Positions 1 to 5,307 of a stretch of 5,792 nucleotides of DNA are shown here, in pieces. The notes beneath the pieces are model-generated. The model did not search any database. It saw nothing but the letters and a program-made list of their open reading frames with translations, and was not told the origin of the DNA. Both the position numbers and the translations under genes were made by a program. Where the stretch lies: positions 1-5,792 of the forward strand of contig DMYK01000242.1 of NCBI GenBank assembly GCA_003483675.1. Direction: 5' to 3'. Position 1 is the first letter of the stretch. Every line of letters begins with the position of its first letter. The DNA comes from Microcoleaceae cyanobacterium UBA11344 (GTDB lineage Bacteria; Cyanobacteriota; Cyanobacteriia; Cyanobacteriales; Microcoleaceae).

Positions 1-5
1 AATAA

Positions 6-3000
6 CTAATCACAATTAAGTACAAAAGTCAATACTGTTTCATCAATTCCCTTCAGTTGCAGCGACTTATATTTAACAATTCGATCCTCCTCAACATAAT
101 CTGCAACTGCCGCCGAAATCAGTACAGTATTCGGTTCCGCAACCTCTTGCAAGCGGGCCGCAATATTCACGCTCGGCCCGATCGCAGTATAGTCCGATCG
201 CTCCGGTCCGCCAAACATCCCCACCACAGCAGTACCCTGATGAATACCACAGCGAAACCGCACCGGAGGCACGCCATTCTCCCCAACGATTCCCTGCTCA
301 ATCCAGCCCTTGTTAAGCTCCTTCAGGGATAGCAGCATTTGCTTTGCAGAGGCCACAGCACGGCGCACTTGCTCGTTGGGACTCAGTTCTTCAGGAGCTC
401 CAAATATTGCCATTACCGCATCTCCGACAAACTTGTCCACCGTGCCGCCACTGTCAAAAATCGCCTTTGTCATCGCGGCCAAATATTCATTCAACAACTC
501 AGCCACCCGGCGCGATCTCAGCGTATTTGCCATTTCAGTAAAACCGACAATATCGCTAAACAAAATAGTAATTAATCGCGGTTCCGGGCGCAAATCCAGC
601 GCCAAATCTCCCGCCGCCGCCGCCTTCACCATCGCCGGTGGCAAAAATCGGCGCAGCACCGACTCAGTTAAATAAGTATTCAACTGCTGCACCCGGCGTT
701 CATTTTGTTTGAGGGCGATCAAATTCCGCACTTCTGCTAATAATTCTCGATCGTTAAAAGGCTTAGACAAATAAGCATCAGCTCCCCGTACTACCCCTTC
801 TATTCGAGTATCTTCATCAGCTTTAGCCGTCAGCAAAATTACCGGAGTTCCTTTCAATTCCTCATCCTCTCGGAGCATCTTGATCAAATCCAAACCAGAA
901 ACCAAAGGCATCATTAAATCTGTCACAATCAAATCTGGGAGGCGGTTTTTTGCCACCGCAAATCCTTCCTCCCCGTTGCGGGCAAGCAAAACCGCAAAGC
1001 CGGAATCTCGCAGAATTCCCGACACATAGAAGCGCAAATCGGGATTGTCATCAACCACCAAAACAGTGCCAACGACTGTTTCTGAACTTATAGGATTGAT
1101 CGCCTCAAAACTCTCAGAAGCAAATTCAGCATCAGACAAATCGGCTTCCACATCAGCCAATTCCACCGCAGCTTTCGATGAGTGAAACTCCGCCGGTATT
1201 TCCAGCACCTGTTCAGGAGGTAAGTGAGTCGAACCGACGTGCAGCCAAACCGTAAAAGTAGAGCCTTCACCATAAACCGACTCCACCGAAACTTGACCGC
1301 CGTGCAGTTCCACTAATTCCTTTACCAGTGCCAAACCTAAACCGCTGCCTTCGTAGGAACGGTTTGTAGAGCCCTCAGCTTGGCGGAAACGCTCGAACAA
1401 ATAGGGAATTTGTTCGGTACGAATGCCAATGCCGGTATCTTTAACTTGCAGCAAACAGTGAGCGCCAGCGAGTTGAACTTTCAGCGTAATGCTTCCACCT
1501 TCTGGCGTAAATTTGACCGCATTCGATAGCAGGTTATAGAGAACTTTGTCAAATCTTTCAATATCCAAATAAAGTAAAGGACTGTCTTGTAATTGAGTAA
1601 TTAAATGCAGGCCTTTTTTCTCGCAGTAGCTGCGGAACGACTCTGCGGTAGAGTAACAGAAACCAACCAAATCGCAGGGGCGAAAACTCGGCTGCATCCG
1701 TCCGGCATCCAGCCGCTGCAAGTCCAGCAGTTGATTTACCAAACGCAGCAAGCGGCGGGAATTGCGAAGAGCGATTGCAGCTTGTTCGTAGGGCAAATCT
1801 TCTTTGCGGGCGCAGGCGGACTCTAGGGGCCCGATGGTCAGAGTTAGGGGTGTGCGGAATTCGTGAGAGATATTTTGGAAAAACTCGGTTTTGAGTCGAT
1901 CGGCTTCTAGGAGCCGTTCTGCCTGTTGTCTGGTAGTTTGGTAGAGGCGGGACTGCTGTACTGCCAGAGCAGCTTGAGTTGCCACTATTTGAGCCAGGTC
2001 AATTTCTGAGGGTTGCCAGCGGCGGGTATGGGTATTTTGGCGCAGGGAAATACTGCCGATGATTTTGCCCTCGGAGAGCAAGGGGACGACTAACAGGGCG
2101 CGGGCGGGCGATCGCAGTTGCACTTCTGTAACATTTAGATCGGGGCGTGAGTCCAGGTCTTCAATCACCACCGGCTGTTTCGACATCATAACTTGCAGTA
2201 AAACTGGATTACCTTGAATCGGCACCAAAGACTGCGGCAGAGAAGAATGGGCCAAAACCCAGGCGCGAGGGCTGCTTTGAGCATTGGTATTCCCTTGCTC
2301 AATACTGGGAGTCACAAGGAGTATGCCCGGACTGTTAAAATCCTCTTGTACAGAAACAGCATCGCTAGTCGCTTCGTAGAGTCCCACGCATTGGACGTAC
2401 TCGTCGTCTTCTGTCCACAGAGATAGGGCGCAGCCGTCAACTTGGAGAGCTTGTCCCAGTTGTTCAGTAATCGCCGCAAAAATATTTTGGGGGTCGAGGC
2501 TCGATCGAATCGCCGTAGTAATAGTATTAACTAGAGCTTCGCGCTTTGCCAGTGCCCGCACCTGTTCGTAAGCCCGGGCTTGAGAAAGCGCCAAAGCCGC
2601 TTGGTCAGCCACCGTAATCACCAACTGTACCTCGTGGTCTTGCCATTGGCGCGGCTGCTCGCAGGAGTGCAGCGCCAAGACTGCCATCAGTTCCCGTTGA
2701 TAAAACAGCGGTACGATTAAGCTAGAGCGGATCTTCGCAGCCCGGTAAGCCCAAGAGCGCTGGTCATTTTCCCAGTTTAAAACTCGATCGTCCGTTTGGG
2801 CATCTTGAATCACCTCCACCTCCATAGTTTCCCACACCAACAGCGACAGCAAATCTGGCGACATGATGCCCTCGGAGACACCATCGGCATCTTGCCGTTT
2901 CGTTTCAGCACCTTGGTAGGTGAACCATTCATCTGCCACAGAGCCATCTTGGAACGGCCGCAGCACACAGCAACTTACCTCAAACATCTGGCCGACTGTT

Positions 3001-3509
3001 TCCACAATTCTTTGCAGCATCTGCTGGTAGTTGGGAGCCGATCGGATAGTATTGGTAACAGCATAAAGCAGCGATTCTTGGCTGAGGGCCCTACGCAGTT
3101 CATTGGTACGGGCTTTCAGGAGATTGTGAGTTTCAACCGCTTGACGGACAAGAGCTCTGAGTTCGATCGCATCCCAAGGCTTGGTAACATATTTGAATAC
3201 TTTGCCAGCATTAATAGCTTCGACTAAATCTTCAACATCCGTATATCCAGTTAAAATAATTCGGATCACGTCTGGGTACTGAGCCGCCGTCAGACTCAGA
3301 AACTCCGTACCGCTCATTTTCGGCATTCGCTGATCCGAGATAATCACAGCAACTTCTCCTGCTCTCGCCAAAAGTTCTAGGGCGGCGGGGCCAGATTCAG
3401 CCCTGAGCACTTTATATTCCCGATGGAAGGTGCGGTAAAGCAAGTCGAGGTTATCTGGTTCATCATCAACGACCAGAATTTTTAGTTTAGGATTTTCTTG
3501 GGAATTCAT
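6..3509 (-). CDS. cyaC: CyaC-type hybrid histidine kinase / class III adenylate cyclase
   Basis: Predicted soluble signalling enzyme (no membrane segment or signal peptide) that converts ATP to cAMP under control of an internal His-Asp relay. Domains in order: receiver 1 (about 9-125; D15/D16, acceptor D59, T87, K110); GAF 1 (about 145-312); GAF 2 (about 322-520); HisKA (about 535-605, phosphorylation site H549 in SHEFRTPLT); HATPase (about 645-757: N-box N659/N663, DTGIGI 691-696, F-box 704-710, GSGLGL 721-726); acidic linker about 780-812; receiver 2 (about 814-932; D820/D821, acceptor D864, T894, K916); cyclase domain (about 975-1165). The cyclase has metal-binding D986 and D1030, purine-site K1026 and T1108, and transition-state N1115 and R1119. 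This order and length match CyaC of Spirulina and Anabaena, where kinase autophosphorylation and phosphotransfer were reported to activate the cyclase. The ATG at 3509 is chosen because AGGAG lies 8 nt upstream. TAG ends it at 6-8. No frameshift or missing catalytic residue is seen. Ligands of the GAF domains are unknown; neither shows an obvious bilin-attachment cysteine motif. Confidence 0.93.
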   Translation of the reverse strand: MNSQENPKLKILVVDDEPDNLDLLYRTFHREYKVLRAESGPAALELLARAGEVAVIISDQRMPKMSGTEFLSLTAAQYPDVIRIILTGYTDVEDLVEAINAGKVFKYVTKPWDAIELRALVRQAVETHNLLKARTNELRRALSQESLLYAVTNTIRSAPNYQQMLQRIVETVGQMFEVSCCVLRPFQDGSVADEWFTYQGAETKRQDADGVSEGIMSPDLLSLLVWETMEVEVIQDAQTDDRVLNWENDQRSWAYRAAKIRSSLIVPLFYQRELMAVLALHSCEQPRQWQDHEVQLVITVADQAALALSQARAYEQVRALAKREALVNTITTAIRSSLDPQNIFAAITEQLGQALQVDGCALSLWTEDDEYVQCVGLYEATSDAVSVQEDFNSPGILLVTPSIEQGNTNAQSSPRAWVLAHSSLPQSLVPIQGNPVLLQVMMSKQPVVIEDLDSRPDLNVTEVQLRSPARALLVVPLLSEGKIIGSISLRQNTHTRRWQPSEIDLAQIVATQAALAVQQSRLYQTTRQQAERLLEADRLKTEFFQNISHEFRTPLTLTIGPLESACARKEDLPYEQAAIALRNSRRLLRLVNQLLDLQRLDAGRMQPSFRPCDLVGFCYSTAESFRSYCEKKGLHLITQLQDSPLLYLDIERFDKVLYNLLSNAVKFTPEGGSITLKVQLAGAHCLLQVKDTGIGIRTEQIPYLFERFRQAEGSTNRSYEGSGLGLALVKELVELHGGQVSVESVYGEGSTFTVWLHVGSTHLPPEQVLEIPAEFHSSKAAVELADVEADLSDAEFASESFEAINPISSETVVGTVLVVDDNPDLRFYVSGILRDSGFAVLLARNGEEGFAVAKNRLPDLIVTDLMMPLVSGLDLIKMLREDEELKGTPVILLTAKADEDTRIEGVVRGADAYLSKPFNDRELLAEVRNLIALKQNERRVQQLNTYLTESVLRRFLPPAMVKAAAAGDLALDLRPEPRLITILFSDIVGFTEMANTLRSRRVAELLNEYLAAMTKAIFDSGGTVDKFVGDAVMAIFGAPEELSPNEQVRRAVASAKQMLLSLKELNKGWIEQGIVGENGVPPVRFRCGIHQGTAVVGMFGGPERSDYTAIGPSVNIAARLQEVAEPNTVLISAAVADYVEEDRIVKYKSLQLKGIDETVLTFVLNCD
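2108..2115. repeat. HIP1 octamer GCGATCGC
   Basis: One of three exact copies in this window (others at 4215-4222 and 5776-5783). About 0.1 would be expected by chance in this length, so the enrichment marks cyanobacterial DNA. The 4215 copy falls exactly where the tnpB similarity ends. Confidence 0.8.
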
Positions 3510-3517
3510 GCACCGCT

Positions 3518-3522
3518 CTCCT
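3518..3522 (-). promoter_or_regulatory. Shine-Dalgarno of cyaC
   Basis: Minus-strand AGGAG (within CAGGAGAG) with an 8-nt gap to the ATG at 3509. Strong sequence and ideal spacing fix the start of the cyclase gene and argue for translation of the full N-terminal receiver. Confidence 0.75.
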
Positions 3523-3727
3523 GTGCCTGGGGATTGTTCGATTTAATCGGTCTGATTTTGGAAGAATTTACCTGTTTCAATTGCTTAAGTCACAAGAGTT
3601 CGTCAATCTGAAGTTGTTGTGAATTCGCCAGCACCAAGGATAAACCTTGATTTCACCTACCCGTTCTCGATGCGGAATTCTTCTGATTCACAGTTCTCTG
3701 TCGTACACCCCAATTATTAATGATATT

Positions 3728-3750
3728 CACAGACTAGGGAGGCGTCTGTG
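3728..3750. repeat. 7-bp perfect inverted repeat (CACAGAC/GTCTGTG)
   Basis: Arms 3728-3734 and 3744-3750 are exact reverse complements around a 9-nt loop. No T-run follows on either strand, so it is not a convincing intrinsic terminator. It could be a leader hairpin or an operator for cyaC. Function unknown. Confidence 0.4.
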
Positions 3751-3870
3751 CGAGTCACCCAATTAACTATACTATTTGACTGAGACTTGCTGTCTTTTCC
3801 CCGTCATCCGCATCTTTTGTGCCTCCTACAGACCTGAAATTGCCCATGAATGGGGTGTTTCACCGCAAGC

Positions 3871-3911
3871 GAGAGCATCCATCTGTTAATCTTAACCAGG
3901 GATGTACTCTC
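3871..3911. repeat. 41-nt bulged stem-loop
   Basis: The outer stem has 10 pairs (GAGAGCATCC at 3871-3880 with GGATG 3900-3904 and CTCTC 3907-3911, with TA 3905-3906 bulged). The interior can pair further through GTTAA and TTAAC. It is the longest local pairing in the upstream half of the gap. There is no T-run on either side, so terminator activity is unlikely. Confidence 0.4.
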
Positions 3912-3962
3912 TGGAAACCGGCCACATAGCTTGATCGAGATTGTCTGAGTCCTTGGTAACAA

Positions 3963-3989
3963 AGTATAAGCCTAGTGAGGAATTGTCGA
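3963..3989 (-). promoter_or_regulatory. Weak candidate promoter for cyaC
   Basis: On the minus strand TCGACA (plus 3984-3989) is 5/6 to a -35 box and TATACT (plus 3963-3968) is 5/6 to a -10 box. The spacer is 15 nt, which is short. If real, transcription would begin near 3956 and cyaC would have a leader of about 450 nt spanning the inverted repeats. One such match is not surprising in a gap of this size, so this is only a candidate. Confidence 0.2.
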
Positions 3990-4054
3990 TCGAGGTTGTT
4001 CCGACGCTCGCCCAGCGCTCTAGATGTCAACTACGAAAAACCAGAGCGCATTCC

Positions 4055-4068
4055 CTGACTTAAGTCAG
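4055..4068. repeat. 14-nt perfect palindrome
   Basis: CTGACTTAAGTCAG is its own reverse complement (7-bp arms, no spacer). It lies 81 nt upstream of the tnpB remnant start. It could be part of the left-end palindrome of the degraded IS200/IS605-type element, or a binding site for a dimeric regulator. Confidence 0.4.
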
Positions 4069-4149
4069 CCGCTGCTCCTATAGCCAACGCAGGAAAATGG
4101 TTGTCTATTTGGTAAGACTAGCCCTTGCTGTAGGAAAAGAAGAAACAAA

Positions 4150-4281
4150 ATGTTTAACTTAACTTACGAAGTTAAGCTCAAGCCAATACAACAAATAATC
4201 ATTTTTAAAGATTGGCGATCGCTCAGATTTTGCACCATTCTTAATCAAGAATTTTCGAGTGGTATGGGCGAGTTTATTTAA
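4150..4281 (+). pseudogene. 5' remnant of an IS200/IS605-family tnpB (OrfB) transposase gene
   Basis: From ATG 4150 a 43-codon frame begins MFNLTYEVKLKPIQQIIIFK and then DW, closing at TAA 4279-4281. This start closely resembles the conserved N-terminus of cyanobacterial TnpB/OrfB proteins (type M-x-x-L-T-Y-E-x-K-L-K-P-T-x-Q-Q, then a F/I-E-x-W-L segment). The resemblance ends after the Trp at 4213-4215, next to a HIP1 site. The expected continuation (the CRKVYNxAL region, RuvC-like catalytic residues and zinc ribbon) is absent, so over 90% of a roughly 400-residue protein is missing. The spacing after KLKP is also about one residue short. A purine-rich AGGAAAAGAAG lies upstream at 4132-4142. 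TnpB proteins are RNA-guided nucleases of these elements; this copy cannot be active. Family assignment is from memory of the motif. Confidence 0.55.
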
Positions 4282-4346
4282 TCTGTTTGCACTGTTTTCG
4301 GTGATTGGTAAACCCTTGAACCTTACAGGTTGTTGGTCCTATAGCC

Positions 4347-4377
4347 TTCTGTGTTAAATACCTCATTTAACACAGAA
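4347..4377. repeat. 13-bp perfect hairpin with 5-nt loop
   Basis: Arms TTCTGTGTTAAAT (4347-4359) and ATTTAACACAGAA (4365-4377) are exact reverse complements around ACCTC. It is one of the two strongest palindromes in the window. No T-run follows on either strand and the stem base is AT-rich, so it is a poor intrinsic terminator. Its place downstream of the tnpB remnant fits a right-end hairpin of an IS200/IS605 element. Alternatives are an mRNA processing hairpin or a dimeric regulator site. Confidence 0.6.
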
Positions 4378-4381
4378 TTGC

Positions 4382-4611
4382 TAGAGACTCTCTTTGAAAC
4401 AAGAATCCTCGTTCCTGAAGGTTCGATGCTTTTTTCCCCTACTTTTTTCCTGACGGGCGAGAGTGCGGGGTGGGCAAAAAAAGTGGGAATCTGGGTCGAT
4501 CGACCAGTGATAGAGTGAGATAGATCTGATATCTTGCACAGTAATCTGTAAGCCTTTTACCGGGCTGGCTGGCTGTCTGTACAAAAAAAATCAATATAGC
4601 GGCAAGGAATT
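4382..4611. other. Upstream region of the acetyltransferase gene
   Basis: Contains pyrimidine tracts (two CTTTTTTCC copies near 4429-4450), a 12-nt palindrome GGTCGATCGACC (4494-4505) and an A8 run (4583-4590). Short minus-strand open frames here have no recognisable domain. No convincing -35/-10 pair for the plus-strand gene was found: TATAGC at 4595-4600 is too close to the start codon and lacks a -35. Confidence 0.4.
4604..4608 (+). promoter_or_regulatory. Shine-Dalgarno of the GNAT gene, short spacing
   Basis: AAGGA lies only 3 nt before the GTG at 4612. An in-frame TAG at 4597-4599 rules out a longer product, and the next in-frame GTG (4684) would remove the first strand of the GNAT fold. 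Hence GTG 4612 is the most likely start despite the tight spacing. Confidence 0.45.
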
Positions 4612-5274
4612 GTGAATCCTTCTTTTTTTCCCTCAACCTCCCACCACCAAGCAACCCCCGACAGCTCTGGCTTTTCGGTTCGGGTGGCTGCGTCTAAGGA
4701 TCTGGCACTGCTAGCTGATCTGCTGGCCCTCAGCTTTCACTCTGGTGAGGGGTTTGTGGATTGGTTGTATCCGGTGTTGCGGTTGGGTATTTACGAAGAT
4801 TTAAAAAATCGACTCCGTTCTGGGTCAGAACATTATACTTGCTTAGTTGTAGAGATGCGATGCTTGGTGAGCCCTGCGAATTCGCTCAGGATAAACTCCG
4901 TCGAACCATCGATCGAGGATGGGACTGATAAATATCGATCGAACCGAGTCGAGTGTTTAGCCGGAACCGTAGAAATGGCCCTGCGTTCTCGTCTCCCTTG
5001 GCAAATACCGAGTTTGGACTATCCTTATTTGTCAAATTTAGCAGTTCACCCGGAGTATCGGCGGCAGGGGGTTGCTCAAGAGTTGCTGAGCAACTGCGAG
5101 AAGACTGCGCGAGAGTGGGGATTTGATGAGATTTACCTCCACGTTCTGGAAAATAATCACGCAGCGCGACAGTTATACTATCAGGCTGGCTATCGCTTGG
5201 AACAAGTGGATGGACATTGGAGTAATTGGCTTTTGGGACAGCCGCGGCGACTGTTTTTGCGAAAGCAATTATAA
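4612..5274 (+). CDS. GNAT family N-acetyltransferase
   Basis: A 220-residue protein with the Gcn5-related acetyltransferase fold, predicted to transfer acetyl from acetyl-CoA to an amine; the substrate is unknown. The first ~22 residues are Ser/Pro/His-rich and probably flexible. The fold begins at FSVRVAASKDL (21-31). The acetyl-CoA site is clear: LSNLAVHPEYRRQGVA (140-155) supplies the splayed strand and the R/Q-x-x-G-x-A pyrophosphate loop (R150-A155), followed by the helix LLSNCEKTAREWGF. Motif B is YLHVLENNHAARQLYYQAGY (175-194), with the usual N-x-x-A and terminal GY. This is the RimI-like branch of the superfamily, but specificity cannot be read from it. Residues about 84-114 form a polar stretch between two strands, probably a lineage-specific loop. 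Cytoplasmic; no signal or membrane segment. It stands alone, diverging from cyaC across 1.1 kb and converging on the RTX gene. The start is GTG. Confidence 0.87.
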   Translation: MNPSFFPSTSHHQATPDSSGFSVRVAASKDLALLADLLALSFHSGEGFVDWLYPVLRLGIYEDLKNRLRSGSEHYTCLVVEMRCLVSPANSLRINSVEPSIEDGTDKYRSNRVECLAGTVEMALRSRLPWQIPSLDYPYLSNLAVHPEYRRQGVAQELLSNCEKTAREWGFDEIYLHVLENNHAARQLYYQAGYRLEQVDGHWSNWLLGQPRRLFLRKQL

Positions 5275-5275
5275 G

Positions 5276-5307
5276 TAGGATTTTGGGGACGAAAGTCCCC
5301 AATCCTA
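5276..5307. terminator. Hairpin between convergent genes, probable bidirectional terminator
   Basis: TAGGATT (5276-5282) pairs with AATCCTA (5301-5307) and GGGGAC (5285-5290) with GTCCCC (5295-5300) around a GAAA tetraloop (5291-5294). A TT bulge (5283-5284) interrupts the 13-bp stem. It begins 2 nt after the GNAT stop and contains the TAG stop (5305-5307) of the opposing RTX gene. No proper T-run follows on either strand, so termination may be weak or factor-assisted. Position and stability are the evidence. Confidence 0.55.

Larger units (their letters stand above)
3510..3837. other. cyaC-proximal intergenic / leader region
   Basis: No credible coding frame on either strand. Apart from the ribosome binding site it holds a small 5-bp inverted repeat CAAGG/CCTTG (3635-3649) and a 7-bp hairpin (3728-3750, listed separately). 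A minus-strand TATAGT (plus 3766-3771) resembles a -10 box for cyaC, but no good -35 lies at 16-18 nt, so it is not called as a promoter. I saw no TGTGA-N6-TCACA (CRP-type) or GTA-N8-TAC (NtcA-type) site here. Probably 5' untranslated and promoter DNA of cyaC. Confidence 0.5.
3838..4070. other. Intergenic segment rich in inverted repeats; possible structured leader RNA
   Basis: No coding frame is recognised. Several self-complementary elements are packed together: CCCAT/ATGGG (3843-3847 and 3850-3854) next to GGTG/CACC (3854-3864); a long stem-loop at 3871-3911, where GAGAG pairs with CTCTC and CATCC with GGATG across a 2-nt bulge, and an inner TTAA/TTAA stem is possible; GCGCTCT/AGAGCGC (4015-4021 and 4043-4049); and a palindrome at 4055-4068. 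It does not match any riboswitch, tmRNA, RNase P or 6S consensus that I can recall. It could be a structured cyaC 5' leader on the minus strand, a small RNA, or simply non-functional sequence. Which strand matters cannot be told from pairing alone. Confidence 0.3.
4050..4380 (+). mobile_element. Decayed or internally deleted IS200/IS605-type element (boundaries uncertain)
   Basis: A tnpB 5' remnant (from 4150) is preceded by a perfect palindrome (4055-4068) and followed by a strong hairpin (4347-4377). Hairpins near both ends are the hallmark of IS200/IS605 elements, and small non-autonomous derivatives keep ends while losing the gene. A 10-nt direct repeat TCCTATAGCC (4076-4085 and 4337-4346) sits just inside these structures. 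These elements do not make target duplications, so the repeat may be chance or a deletion scar. Ends are guessed from the hairpins; no tnpA is present. Confidence 0.35.

Noticed and set aside
57..3227. Several plus-strand and alternate-frame open frames inside 6-3509
   Set aside because: All are antisense or shifted readings of the cyaC gene, whose domains are continuous across the whole interval.
4199..4356. Roughly 50-codon plus-strand open frame ending in the strong hairpin (…CWSYSLLC, stop)
   Set aside because: It has no start codon with a ribosome site and no recognisable family; a stretch of this length is not rare in AT-rich non-coding DNA.
3510..4611. CRP (cAMP receptor) or NtcA binding sites in the intergenic region
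   Set aside because: Scanning for TGTGA-N6-TCACA and GTA-N8-TAC found only half-sites or wrong spacing (for example GTA-N7-TAC at about 4548-4560).
3510..4611. tRNA, CRISPR array or known riboswitch in the 1.1-kb gap
   Set aside because: No cloverleaf, no regularly spaced repeats, and no riboswitch core I recognise. The hairpins present are reported as unassigned structure instead.
4381..4654. Two overlapping minus-strand frames of 67 and 71 codons upstream of the GNAT gene
   Set aside because: Both have unremarkable composition, no recognisable motif and no clear ribosome binding site, and one overlaps the GNAT start. They are probably chance frames.
4886..5302. 138-codon minus-strand open frame with a signal-peptide-like start
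   Set aside because: It lies wholly antisense to the well-supported GNAT gene and its end hairpin; the hydrophobic N-terminus is made by the complement of ordinary GNAT codons. No domain is recognisable.
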